Assembly: GCA_029945375.1 (NCBI GenBank)
Contig: CM057062.1
Span: 434,001-498,000 of the forward strand
From: Agaricus subrufescens
Lineage: Eukaryota > Basidiomycota > Agaricomycetes > Agaricales > Agaricaceae
DNA: 64,000 nucleotides
Direction of reading: 5' to 3'
Shown: one piece after another, positions 1-10,891 of the stretch
Layout: each line of letters starts with the position of its first letter
How positions within the stretch are numbered: the first letter of the stretch is position 1
Program-made: the position numbers and the translations under genes
Notes under the pieces: generated by a model
Seen by the model: only the letters and a program-made list of their open reading frames with translations
Told to the model about the DNA's origin: nothing
Databases searched by the model: none

Positions 1-675
1 GTTGTGCACTCATCAAGACCATCAACGACAATGACTAAACCGGTTTCTACATTGTGACCATTGACACCTGGTTGGAACAACGGCTTGACAAGGAGCTCCA
101 GAAATTGAGTTTTCAGTTCCTTCTCGAGCACAAGAGGATTATCGAGAATGATTGCGTCGATGCAGTCGTGGTATGCAGAATATTGGGTTGTGAGTTGGTA
201 GACGATGGTCGGAATGAATTTCGTAGGATCGTTCCAAAGGCTGGGTCTGTAGAAGAAGAATGATGCGCCAAGGTTCCCTGACGCTTTGAGCTTGTGTGCA
301 CAATCCCGTGCAATTGCTGATTTCCCTGCCCCAGCAGGCCCAGTCATCAAAAATGCCTGTTTCTCCGATTCCCACTGCCCCTTGCCCCAGCTAGTGATTT
401 CACGAATGTATTCTTCACGAGTACCAGGGTGACACCCAAGATCACCGCGTGCACTCGAGTCATGGATCGCTTCGCGTTGAACATAATCAAGCAGTTTTTT
501 AATACCTTTCCCTTTCTCTTCGGATACATAAGCCTTTGTCAACATGGGCAATGCTCAATGTGGGAGGGCACCTACTGGTATTATTTCCGACATGGATCAC
601 ACTGTTGGGCCCATTTACTTCGAAATAGTTACCACCGTTCAGAGTGGCTCCATTGGATCCTTGGAGAATTTGCAT
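1..675 (-). CDS. NACHT-domain NLR-like protein, 5' part only (runs off the window)
   Basis: Reading from 675 downwards, an ATG opens a 100-nt exon (675-576), then a 58-nt intron (575-518, GTAGGT...CCGAAG). The second exon is open to base 1. Exon 1 gives the N/V/G-rich leader shared by the other NLRs here (EVNGPNSVIHVGNN). Exon 2 carries GCHPGTREEYI, Walker A (GPAGAGKSA), the ASFFFYRP strand and Walker B (LVIVVDGLDEC) right at the edge. The intron was fixed by comparison with five related genes in the window, all of which need the same splice to join the frames. The predicted family role is a STAND signal-transducing NTPase in non-self recognition or regulated cell death; that is inferred from the fold only. 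It is closest to the gene at 25262. Confidence 0.85.
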
Positions 676-1271
676 AGGAGGCAGGAGTGCAAGCTGCTGC
701 AGTAGATGGTGGGGTGAGTTGAAGTCGAAGCTTCAACCTCGCAGTTTTAAGGTTCCGACCTGATAGACACCCTGAAGTCATGAAGGCTGTCCATGATCAG
801 ACCCATGATAGGCGCTCTTGTGGTTTCTGTTGTTCATCCATTGCCAACGTACACGGCTTATTCTCAACCGTAGTGTTACACTTGGCGATGCTAATTTCAA
901 GTTCTTGCAGATGTCTATGGCAAAGAAAGAAAAAAAAACTAGTTGTCAGCATTGATGGTTAGCATAGCGTCAAGCCCTCAAGCGCCCGCGTCTGATCCTC
1001 TGATCCCTTCTCGCGTCCTCATTGGTCCGCGGCGTACAATCGTGTGTTTTCATCAATCCTCATTATCCATCTATAATAAACCCACTCCTTGCCTACGTTG
1101 GACTCTCCTCTAGCCCATATCCAACTGTCACCCATCTGTGCCCCCCTCGTGTTAGTCCACATGTAACCCTTGTCTGCACGCGTCTTCCTCATTTTTGCCG
1201 TAGCCCGTGTTCTCCCGGGGCGGACAAACTCCCCCAGCCCCCCTGAGTCTCTTCTCCTCCAACGCGTCCTC
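676..1271. other. Divergent intergenic region between two NLR genes
   Basis: No gene seen. Bases 724-770 hold the conserved upstream block of the minus-strand NLR (see the entry at 12079). The rest separates two divergently transcribed NLR genes and probably holds both promoters. A run of A's lies at 929-938. Open frames here are short and start at non-ATG codons. Confidence 0.5.
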
Positions 1272-4202
1272 ATGCACATACGCAAGCTTTTCCGCTTTGG
1301 TCGCTCACGGTCAAGAACTCCAGCCCTAGAAGACTCGAGGGACCCCAGCCACGTCTCATCATCTCATGCGCCCTCTGCCGCCCATGTTTCATCCTCTCGT
1401 GCTTCCTTGAGCTTTGAACCACCCCGACACGGTATGCCTCCATCAACAACTGTCATTTTCAGATACTCACGGTTTCAGATAATCACTCTGTTACTCCTCC
1501 CTCCGACATTGTGCTGGATGGCTCGACTACCCAACCCGATCATGCATCACTACCGGTCACTACGCGTGCAATCTCCGAGGATCCACATCTTACAACAATT
1601 CCCAACCTCAGCGGTTCGCTCAACTGTTCCCAGTCCCACACAAATACTTCTTCAGAGTGCCGCGATCTATTGTTCATTCCTCAGCATTTTCCGGCGCATA
1701 CAACAGGATCGCAACAGTCATTACTGTCTCTGGCATTGACAGTCAGTTCTATTAACCAGCTCGTAAAATGACAATACTGAAAGGATATCCACCTCCTCTA
1801 AAACGTTGGACTGATATTCCGGTACGCCCGATGGTCGTCAGAGCATTCATGACTCCAGAAATGTATCTGTCACCGGCAACATGAATACGGGTGAAAATAT
1901 TCCGTCACATGTTTGATACATAACTGCTAAACATATCCGTAGTCAATTACATTGGTGGCGGGAGCAGTAATTGTAAGGAGTTAGTTGTCTTTGACATATT
2001 GTTTTGGCTGACAAACATCTGCTCGAGTTATGGAGAAGCTTCTGGAGAAAACGATACTAGGCGCATCATTTGATTCATCCGACCGCGACCCACCTCCACG
2101 GTGCCACCCTGGGACCCGTTTGGCCATCTTGGAACGATGTGTAACTTTCGTCCTCAACTGCAGAAATGAAAGGAAGATGCGCTGGGTAGTCGGTGCAGCT
2201 GGAGTTGGAAAGTCAGCCATCATGCAAAGCGTTGCCGAGCGCCCACTCCCTCCGGTGACTTTGTGTGCATCGATCTTCTTCTTTGTCCATGGTCGTAGTG
2301 ATGGATCCAAGGCCATCATAACACTCGCATACCAACTCGCAGTTGAGTGCGAACCCTATCGTCTATTCATCGAGTTTACGTTCGCTCGTGATCCGTCCCT
2401 CCTACAAAAAGCGATGTCGGTCCAATTTAAGAAGCTGATCGTCGAACCATTCACCCTTCACCCACCACTGAAATCTATTGGTCGCGTCTTGATTATAATC
2501 GACGGTCTTGATGAATGTGACAGTCAACGTACCCAGGAGGAACTTCTTCGCTTGATCTCGGATGTTTGCATTACCAGCCCGTCCTCCCCCTTTGTATGGT
2601 TGATCGCTAGTCGCCCTGAGCCTCACATCACATCGTTCTTTGCTCAAAGCGCTATTGAACTAGCCTATGAGAGGGAGGAAATAGTTGTTGATTCGGATGA
2701 GGCTCGGCAAGACGTGGAGAGATTTCTTCGTAGTGAATTGTCGAAGGTACAAACCAAGTTTTCACTAAATCCCCGAGTACGATGGCCTTCCGACGAGGAT
2801 TTTTGGAAACTTACCAAAGCTTCGGGCGGGCTGTTTGTATATGCACAAACAGTCGCCAAATACATAGGGGACTCTCATACTGGAAACCCGAAATCACAAC
2901 TTGATGACGTACTGAAGGTCATTGATGCTCACCCACTTCTCCATGTTTCGCGAGAGCACCCGATGGCGCTACTCGATGCCTTGTATGCTCAGATCCTGTC
3001 AAAAGTCCCTCTGGAATCGAAGTCAAACATGCGGAAGCTCTTGTTGGCATTAGCTACCTTCTGGAAAGTCATCTGTCAAGAGGACTACGCAGACAATTTC
3101 ATTATGCTATGTAACTGGCTGGGTATAACTCCCGATGATGCCTATGCTGCTCTTCGACATCTTTTCTCCGTTCTGAAGGTCCCTCGGCGTGATGAAGCTC
3201 ACAAGGAAGGCCTCGAGTATTTCCATAAATCATTCATCGACTACGTTCGCGACTTCGCTCGATCTGGATTTTCACATGATATTGAAAAAGAAGCACAACA
3301 ACTCAACACGGAATGTGCGATGAGGGTACTCAAGCAGTCTCCTGATAATATTCATCTTGGTGGTGTTAAAGCTGGTGTTTGGAGTTCGACTGAGATAGGA
3401 AGACTAGTAGATGGTATTGGGTCGGGGTGCGACATCGCTCTCACTTGGTCAGCGGATGATGACGCAGACTGGGATGATAATAGGACGAGGGTGTATATGT
3501 ATAAATCGGCCATTGCAAGCATCGTCGAAGGGCTCAGGAATCAACAAAGAGCATTCTATAATCTCTTCTGCATTCGTCTCTTGGCCACCTGCTTCAAGAG
3601 CTATTCTTATGGCCGTGTTGAACACTTGCATCATGTTGTGTTTGTAAGTACTTATAGTCCTCTATGGGTGCGATGCTAAGATTACGTGCTAGGACAAATC
3701 ACATTGTCATGAATTCATGGAACAGGGCCTCGTCAGGCGGGTACCGCTCAAAGCCCTCAATTTTTCGGATGTTACATGGAGCACTGAGTTGCGGTTCAAC
3801 CGCTCCATGATATCCTCGATCAATCTACCTGACCCATGGAATCCATCTTGTGATGTGAGCGAAAGCTTTCTATTTGCCGTACTAGCCTATTGACGGCACA
3901 TCATACAGCACAATCGAGAAGGTAACTGGGGCGACAATGAACCCAAGATCTGGACAACTAAGTTTGACATGGAGCACGATGACGATTGGTGCGATTTCTG
4001 TACACAACGGTTAAAGCGTCAATTGGAAAATTGGCAGACCAAAGCTCCGGATCACCCTGTTCTGGTTCTGTTTACTTCAGCTGGACGATGTTTTGTAGAA
4101 TTCAAGTTTGTTGATGAGGAAGACGGTGTCTCGGAGTGGACGTATTGGCTTGTGCACAAGTTTACGGAACACAAGCGGAAAGAGCTGGGAAGTATAGTAT
4201 AA
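1272..4202 (+). CDS. Divergent NACHT-domain NLR-like protein, seven exons, about 864 aa
   Basis: Proposed exons are 1272-1431, 1479-1762, 1842-1890, 1943-1972, 2028-3643, 3693-3854 and 3909-4202. The lengths add up to 865 codons and every junction keeps frame. Exons 5-7 (strong GTAAGT and GTGAGC donors) are secure; exons 1-4 are more tentative. The N-terminus is basic and Ser-rich (HIRKLFRFGRSRSR). Exons 3-4 encode RNVSVTGNMNT|VNYIGGGSSN, which matches the leader motif of the other NLRs in style. Walker A is GAAGVGKSA (about residue 230), Walker B is VLIIIDGLDEC (about 328), and a sensor-like ASRPEPHI follows. The C-terminal about 150 residues (exons 6-7) are rich in Trp and Asp and contain no recognisable repeats. 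It differs strongly from the tandem NLR family, so it is a separate NLR lineage. Family role: STAND NTPase receptor; the ligand is unknown. Confidence 0.8.
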
Positions 4203-4849
4203 TGTTGTTATTACGATCTTAAGTATGCTTTTGTGACTTTCAACCACGCAACGGTTGTTTTGGTTTTCTTCTAATTTAGTTGGACTTAGAGGCTGAGTCT
4301 CGTTTAGCTCTGATGAACAGCACATGAAACAATACGTTCGGGCCAACAATCGGAAGGCTCCGTACGGAAGAGCAGCAGGCCTGGCTTCACCATGGAGTAT
4401 GTCAGGTAAGACTCCATCTGCATCTGTAATTGGAAAAGCGAGAATGATGTATCTGAAGTGTTCACCATGGAGATATTAATCATAAGACTGGCTGAGCTGT
4501 GTGGACGCACCTTAAAGACTTCCCCGTGGCCTACAGGTGCATACAGGAGGCATAGCGCAGAGCAGAGCAATTGGAATGAGATGGTTACGTGAATGTCGTC
4601 TTCAGCAACGGTGGTTGCGCAGTGTTGAGCTTTTTTTTATAGCTCTACGGATATCCCACTCAATTGCTTGTACCATACTGCCTCACCCTGCATTTGTCTT
4701 CGGTAAATTGTTTGAGCATTTGCCAAGTCGTAGTCAACGTTCTCACATTGTATTGTGAACCATCATATTAATGCAAGTACCCCCATTTCTAAGTTCGCGC
4801 AGCTTCCAACACCAGAAATAGAATGGTGTGGAATACAAAATAAACATGT
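4203..4849. other. Convergent intergenic region
   Basis: 3' flanks of two NLR genes that converge here. No coding frame with gene-like features and no repeat was recognised. A short T-run (4629-4637) is present. No canonical polyadenylation signal was assigned. Confidence 0.5.
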
Positions 4850-6875
4850 CTAGGAAAATATAAACAGATTACGTGCGGTGGGTTGCTGGAACTCGTAAAA
4901 CGTCTGCTCATCATGGTAAAACGTTTTTACTACCACAATTTTCTTGCCTCTACTGCCAAGAACATAAGCTTCCGCTTTGTATTTTTCAGGTACCAAGAGG
5001 GCTCGGATCTGCGACAGGACACCTAATAGGCCATTGTGGGACGGGTGAACAATCTTTGGGCGCCAGCCCACAGGAATCTAGTATAATGTATATCAATGAT
5101 AGTTTCTTCCCCGTCATCTAATAACATCCAAACCTTTTGAATGAAACGCCTAAAGTCGAAGTCATAACGATTAGGAGTTGGATGATGCAAACAGCTCCAG
5201 TTGGCCTGTGAGAACTGCATCAGGATATTCTGCTCCAGCTCCCCGTCATATGCTTCCACTAGTGTGAAAAAAGCTTGTACAGTAAAACTGGCAACAGTAC
5301 TCTCATCGGCTACAACATAAAATCACATTAATTCATAATACAATAAATTGGAAAGTTTTGGGTACTTACTGGCATCAGTAGCTACGAAATTGTCCATCGT
5401 ATGAAGAAACATCTCGAAGCAGTGCTGATAAACGCTGGGTGACTTGATGAAAAATTGGTCGGACCGCTTTGGATCCAAAAGAAAGTCAAGGAATGATCGG
5501 TGATAGAACTGGAAATTTTCTGGATCTCCACTTCTAGATTTTTTCACCTCAAGTACGGAATACAAGTTGCTGATGGCTACGTGATAAGCAGCCAAAGATA
5601 GGCGGAGAGAAGAGTAACAGAGAAAGACACTGGAGTGAAGTTTATAAGGACCTGGAGATGCGCGTGAGGCTCGTTGGTGTTTTTTATAGGCGGCACTTTG
5701 GTGAAGACGAAGGAGTGATAGGGTGTCGGAAAGTACGCCTTCTGGTACCTGCATCATGACTAGTTTGTAAAGTTGGTCTAAAGCGGAAAACGGGTTTTCT
5801 GTCGGTTTTGAATCCAGTTGTAATACTATGCGCAATCGCTCATCAATACCAGATCTTCCGTTCCGAAGTCCATCAATGTATCGGATGGCGGTGACTGGAT
5901 AGACGAACAACCCTGCTGATTGAGTGACAAGACGGCAAATATCTGACTCCGTTGGCCAGGTTACATTTGCGGGAATACCATGTTTAGCACGGATCACCTG
6001 GAAACTGCCACGAAGATATGCTTCAATATCACTTTGTGAATTACCGGAGAGTGTGAGGGGAAGCGCCCAAGAAGTACTGGGGGAAATTTTAGATGAGAAA
6101 GCAGACGTGATGGGGGGTTCAGGGCGGCTGAAAAATGCCCACAAGAATGACGTAGTCTGCTCTCGGATGGAAGTGGCAATGATCTCTATAATCTGAACTT
6201 GCGCATCTACACCCACACATTCATCAAGGCCATCAACGACAATGACCATACCCCTTCCTATGCCTTGACCGTTAACGCTCAGTTTTTGCAATGGCTTTAC
6301 GAGGAGCTTCTCAAACTGGACGTCCATTGCCTTTTCCAGCACGAGAGAATCATCGAGGATGATAGCATCAATGCAGTCGCGATAGGCAGAATAGCGAGTC
6401 GCTAGTTGATAGACGATGGTAGGAACGAATTTTTTTGGGTCGTTCCATCCACTAGGCCGGAAGAAGAAGAAAGATGCGCCAAGGTTCCCAGACGCCTCAA
6501 TCTTATGAGCACAAGTCCGAGCAATCGCTGACTTGCCTGCACCAGCTGGGCCCGTCATCAAGAATGCTTGTTTATCCGACTCCCAGTCCCCGTTGCCCCA
6601 GCTAGTGATGTTACGGATATATTCTTCTCTAGTGCCAGGGTGACACCCAAGGGCACCACGCGCGCCGGAATCGTGCATTGCTTCGCGCTGAACAAAGGAT
6701 TTGAGCAACAATCTGATCCCCTGCCCTTTTCCTTTGACCATATAAGAATTTGACAACGGGAGGCGTATAGAACAGAAAGCGGATACTACTCACGAGTCTC
6801 AGGAGCGCCATTATTTATTTCAACAAAAGTGCTATTGTTCACGACAACCCCTTCGGCTTGTTCAAGAAAAGGCAT
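4850..6875 (-). CDS. NACHT-domain NLR-like protein, four exons, about 615 aa
   Basis: Exons on the minus strand are 6875-6794, 6731-5370, 5309-5134 and 5077-4850. Introns are 62, 60, 60 and 56 nt with GT-AG ends, and the total is 616 codons. The 82-nt first exon encodes the short leader (NNSTFVEINNG). The ATG at 6756 is not the likely start, because the upstream exon splices in frame to RKGQGIRLLL. NACHT features are GCHPGTREEYI, GPAGAGKSA (about residue 88), MVIVVDGLDEC and AFFSRPEPPI. The last exon starts IPVGWRPKIV and contains AYVLGSRGKK, the same C-terminal module as in the tandem family. No WD40, ankyrin or TPR repeats are present. It is an earlier-diverged member of the family at 12-27 kb. 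Predicted role: STAND NTPase in recognition or cell death, by fold only. Confidence 0.85.
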
Positions 6876-7019
6876 ACAGGAGGATGACGGGGAAGTAGTA
6901 AGTGGTGGTGTCAGTTCAGGCCCGAATCCAGCCTCGTGGCTTAAGGTTCCGAATGATAGACGCTCTAGCTTACCAATTGGTCGTGAATGATATGACTGTT
7001 TTGTGGTCGAAATGATGTC

Positions 7020-7045
7020 GAGGGAGCTGGGTAGGAGCCTGGGCA
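7020..7045. repeat. Solo transposon-end sequence upstream of the NLR gene
   Basis: The bases CTGGGTAGGAGCCTG here are the inverse of the left end of the transposon that starts at 7110, about 65 bp away. It may be a remnant of a second copy or of an aborted insertion in the 5' flank of the minus-strand NLR. Confidence 0.5.
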
Positions 7046-7109
7046 TAAGGATGCGAGGGGCGCAAATTCATGATCTCGAGTGTGAAGAATGGAGGGGTTC
7101 ACGTATAAC

Positions 7110-8124
7110 CAGGCTCCTACCCAGCTCGCTCACTGTTCACGTGAGCTTAGTCAGAAGTAAGCTCACTCAGTGAGCGGCTGGCACTACTTGTCGTTCGGCC
7201 ATCACCGATGAACTTTTCCCGCGCGAGACAGTGTGACCGTAACGTTAGCCAAATCGGGATACTATGCGTCAACGTCGAGTTCAAGATGTGCTGCCCTTTA
7301 TTGTTGAGCCATTATTTAGATAAGACTTGTCTTATATACCAATTAGTAGTGTCATGGTGTAAATTTAACTTCTAAATGGTTCTTCTGAGCTCCCAACCCT
7401 GATCTTCAGGCCCCGGGCATGAAACAATTAAATCAATGGTCTTTATTCTAACTTGTTCATGTTTGTTTAATTTGAATCTCAGTGCTTTGAATATAACAAA
7501 TTTACTTACTCAGATAATGAGCTTCATGCAGCAAGAGTCAGCTTCCAAAGCTTCCAATTTTTACAGCAAGATTTAGCCGAGATCTCCAAGGTGTACTAAA
7601 ACTCACAAAAACAAAGAGTATTTCAGTCATCATTAGCTCAATTCGGAAGTATTCGAGCCAACATTTTGCCACAAGTCTCTCATTAACATAAGCTAAACTT
7701 GTTCAGTTTTTGGATTTGATATGCGCGGTAAGTCCCGAGATATGGTGCTGCAAGGGTGGTCATGTTTAGAGGAAAAAAAAAAGGATGGATCATCAGAAAT
7801 GTAATAGCCACAAATGCTCAGTCTCCTGTTTTATTTAAAGGAAATGCATATCTTTATAAAAACTCTATCTAGGCTTGGAGGGGTTACCGATGTGCAACAA
7901 CGAGGCGACGACGTTGATAGAGGGTACATTGCACAGATAGCGTGACAGTTTAAAATTAGACTGCTTCCTTTTTTGTCCTGGGAGAATAGCTAGCATAATC
8001 ATCGGTGATGCCCGAAAGACATAAAGTGCCAGCCTCTCACTGCGTGAGCAAACCCTTACTTTGTTCGTGTTTGGTCGAGTCCACTATAGGACGTATGCAC
8101 GTGAGTCGGCTGGGTAGGAGCCTG
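7110..8124. mobile_element. Non-autonomous DNA transposon, 1015 bp, with 9-bp target duplication
   Basis: The left end is CAGGCTCCTACCCAGC and the right end is its exact reverse complement. Both ends are flanked by ACGTATAAC (7101-7109 and 8125-8133), a perfect 9-bp target-site duplication. Inside the terminal 16 bp the inverted repeat continues imperfectly for about 125 bp (for example GGCTGGCACT...CATCACCGATGA on both sides). The interior has no transposase frame, so the copy depends on a transposase elsewhere. A 9-bp duplication is typical of Mutator-like elements, but other superfamilies can also give 8-10 bp; the assignment is inference. Confidence 0.85.
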
Positions 8125-8153
8125 ACGTATAACCACAATCCACACACAGATTA

Positions 8154-8307
8154 CTGTACCCTTACGACCTTATGTTAACGCACGTGACTAAAAAGTTTCT
8201 CCGATAAATCTCCAAGTTCGCCATAAATCGAGAAAAATTTATTGCAACAATAAAAAAAAAAAAATCGTGTTGACTGTTGACGTGAAGATAAGGTCGTAAG
8301 GGTACAG
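8154..8307. mobile_element. MITE, 154 bp, TA target duplication
   Basis: Inverted ends CTGTACCCTTACGACCTTAT (left) and its reverse complement (right) enclose about 110 bp of A/T-rich DNA with a 13-A run. TA dinucleotides flank both ends (8152-8153, 8308-8309). The size, the lack of coding sequence and the TA duplication fit a Tc1/mariner-type miniature element. It lies only 30 bp from the larger transposon to its left. Confidence 0.8.
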
Positions 8308-8799
8308 TACAGTGGCGATAACACCCCTTACATGACTGCAATCCCCGCAGCACCTCCGCGCACATCATCTCCAAACGACGAAAAGCCAGACTAACACTAA
8401 CAGCCAAGCGGGTTTACTGACGGACAGGCTTGCCGGTGTCTTCTTTTAGTGGTAGACTGGTAGTGGTAACAATGCACCATGATCGTCTTGATCCACGTAA
8501 TGACTGAGGCATCACAGTAGCACCCACTGATGTAGTATCGAACTATGTTACATACAGATCACCTTTATTCACAGGAAGCATTTCGATGTTCGACCACATG
8601 CCCATTACAAAAGATATGGTGCAGGTACTTTGACTAGAGGTACTACACCGCCAAAAGGGAACGTGAAACGTGTTTAGAAATATGGCGGAACTCAAAAATC
8701 CCATCCTCGGTCGGAGAAACATATTGTACCACACACAGCATTTCTTGTCCCCCATTCCCAAACTGTCAGTCACTGCCCTACATCGTGTTGGCATCAGTA
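8308..8799. other. Intergenic, no gene seen
   Basis: No supported coding frame. Bases around 8640-8700 faintly resemble the 3' flanks of the tandem NLR genes (for example the stretch near 14400), which would fit decayed NLR 3' sequence next to the relic exon at 8800-8990. This is too weak to assert. Confidence 0.3.
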
Positions 8800-8990
8800 T
8801 GTCATGAATTTGAAAAAGGAAGCCAAATAGGCCTTTGTGATATGGGCGGACGATCTTGTGGCGCCAGTGGATGGGAATCTAGGATAAAATACGTCAATGG
8901 AAGTCTCTCTTTCCATGTGACCGGGAAATGCTCTCAGACCTTCTGCATAAATTTCCCAAAGTCGGATCAGAACGAATAGGGCCAGTATAG
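8800..8990 (-). pseudogene. Relic of NLR C-terminal exons
   Basis: On the minus strand from 8878 downwards the frame reads IPIHWRHKIVRPYHKGLFGF. This is clearly related to the last-exon start of the NLR at 4850 (IPVGWRPKIVHPSHNGLLG). A splice-acceptor-like CTAG precedes it, and 8939-8960 resembles the end of the previous exon (FGKFMQK beside FRRFIQK). No NACHT domain was found upstream. It is therefore a detached 3' fragment, evidence that the NLR array once extended further or was rearranged by the transposons next to it. Confidence 0.7.
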
Positions 8991-9120
8991 CATGCGCAGT
9001 AGACAAGGACTTCTATTTATAGAGCAAGGTATCGTGCCTATTTGGGAAACTGCAATGAACGAGCTAGGTGTGTCGTAGCCTGGGCCAAGGTTACTACTGA
9101 CACTACTACATTCATGACTA

Positions 9121-10365
9121 CTATCGCAACAGGACATTCGGTACCGACTTGTCTCTAGTAGTAGCAGCAGTCATAGAACCATCCTCCTCCCCAAACACAG
9201 AGAACGCAACCGCAGGCGGACTAAACACCATCCCAGCTGGTAAACTCGCAATACTCTCCCTATGATTCTGCAATCTCCTCCTCTGCGACAACAACACCAC
9301 ACGTCCTTCATCATCATCGTCTTCCTCCTCCCCTTCTTTACTCGCGGCAGCGGCAGTAACGATACCAGGGACGACAGTAGTAGACGTTTGATCAGACAAT
9401 ACAGATAACCGATTCAAAGATCGTCTCATCGACGCCTTTTTCGATTTCCGCTTCTTCGCATGCTTCTTCAACTTGTTCGTCCGGCGTTGACCAGAAGCCG
9501 AAGATTCAGGAATAGCAGTATACCTATCCTCATCTTGTCCACTACTCGAAGAAAACCTCGATCCCAAAGCATAAACGACTTTTTCCATCCAACTCCCATT
9601 CGATGAAGTATTGATCCTCGTCGAGAGTTGTGATAACGGTGATGACGAAGTGATAAGCTCTTCGTCTACCATACGAAATCCACGAGTAGGCTTCGCTTCA
9701 TCATTCAACCGGACGTCAAGGCAACTACTGCCTCTCGCTTCTTCTACTTCTTTCTTTTCCACATGGTTCCCATCACGTCGATCAATCGAGTCACTAGGCC
9801 AGTTTTGGTCGTACGATTCGGCCTGAAGCCCGCAATCGCATTTAAAGCCGTATTCTCGGACATGTTGACATTGGTGAGGATGATTTTCCTCGTGGGTATA
9901 TTGAGTTTGAGTATCAACAGGAGAGATATCCTCGTATCGGAAAGCTTTAAATGAGATATTTTGGGGAGGCGGTAGTGGCGGTGGCGGTCGATATTTAGGT
10001 TTACGTGTACAACAACCGTGGATTAACCATAATACCCCGCCGAGGGCTAATAAACCCACGACAGCGAATAGCGGAATAAGATAAAGAATATGGAACGATT
10101 TGGCAGGTGTAACAGCTGCCGACAGTGGGGATAACGAGGGTGATGGTGATGGCGAGTTTGATGATATCGGTGATGATATTATTGATGTCGACATTAATGT
10201 CGATGAAGGTGAGACAGATGATGTGATAGATGAAGCATACGTAGATGTTGAGGTAGTGGCAGAGGGCCACCAGTAATTAGTGCCACCAGCTCCAGGCAGA
10301 ACTAGCTGCCTCGGAGACAAGGGCGCAGCAATGGACGCAGAGGCGAGAAACAAAAGGAGAATCAT
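9121..10365 (-). CDS. Single-pass membrane protein with signal peptide, 414 aa
   Basis: One uninterrupted frame from the ATG at 10365 to TAG at 9121. Residues 1-14 are a signal peptide (hydrophobic, ending SIAA). Residues 30-90 are Ser/Thr/Pro-rich, as expected for an O-glycosylated ectodomain. Residues 91-115 form one membrane helix (FHILYLIPLFAVVGLLALGG) followed by a proline-rich juxtamembrane stretch. The about 290-residue tail is predicted cytoplasmic, with a Lys/Arg-rich cluster (KLKKHAKKRKSKK, about residue 300) and an acidic run (EGEEEDDDDEG). The layout resembles fungal cell-wall-sensor-like proteins, but no named domain (WSC, Mid2) can be claimed. It is transcribed away from dpb4 and shares the GC-rich 10366-10891 promoter region. 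It is single copy here and not part of the duplicated cassette. Confidence 0.8.
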   Translation of the reverse strand: MILLLFLASASIAAPLSPRQLVLPGAGGTNYWWPSATTSTSTYASSITSSVSPSSTLMSTSIISSPISSNSPSPSPSLSPLSAAVTPAKSFHILYLIPLFAVVGLLALGGVLWLIHGCCTRKPKYRPPPPLPPPQNISFKAFRYEDISPVDTQTQYTHEENHPHQCQHVREYGFKCDCGLQAESYDQNWPSDSIDRRDGNHVEKKEVEEARGSSCLDVRLNDEAKPTRGFRMVDEELITSSSPLSQLSTRINTSSNGSWMEKVVYALGSRFSSSSGQDEDRYTAIPESSASGQRRTNKLKKHAKKRKSKKASMRRSLNRLSVLSDQTSTTVVPGIVTAAAASKEGEEEDDDDEGRVVLLSQRRRLQNHRESIASLPAGMVFSPPAVAFSVFGEEDGSMTAATTRDKSVPNVLLR

Positions 10366-10891
10366 GAGATGAAAGTGAACTCGGGTTGGATGACGATGCA
10401 GCCGACTCTAGACTCGACGCAGAGGGCGCTGAGGTCGTGGATGGGAGCGTTGAATTGCAGACCAGCGGCAATGTAGGTTGAACGTCGGATGAGGTGGGAC
10501 GAGGGAGAATACGACGGCCCGGTGACTCCTGACCGCCGCGTTTTCCGCCAAAAAGTGGTGGGGCGCACTGCAGGAGGTGAGTAGGGTGAAAAAACGGGTA
10601 ACAAAAAGAGATGCGCGCACAGAGCGGAGGGGGTGGGGGCAAGAGCTCGCCGCCGCGGGTGGTAAACGGACGCCTGAGGGGTGCTGGCGGGGCGCTGCGG
10701 GACCTCGTCGGGCGGTGTCTGGGCCTGGGCACCGGCGGGGCGAGGAAGTCTGAGCGGTTGTCTGGCCGGCCGCGCATTGGGTTTTTGTCGGGAAATAGGG
10801 GGAACAGCGCGTGGCCCGGCTGCAGCAGCGTCAGGTCAGCCATGGCAGGAGGAGAAGAGTGACCCGTGACGCCGCGTGACATCTCCTTGCC
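10366..10891. promoter_or_regulatory. GC-rich divergent promoter region
   Basis: 526 bp between the membrane-protein gene (minus) and dpb4 (plus). Bases 10610-10790 are unusually GC-rich for the window. No TATA box is obvious. A minus-strand open frame crosses the region and overlaps the membrane-protein gene out of frame; it is Pro/Arg-rich as expected from GC-rich DNA and is not accepted as a gene. Confidence 0.5.

Noticed and set aside
10277..10882. 201-codon minus-strand frame rich in Pro/Arg
   Set aside because: It overlaps the signal-peptide region of the membrane-protein gene and owes its length to GC-rich promoter DNA.
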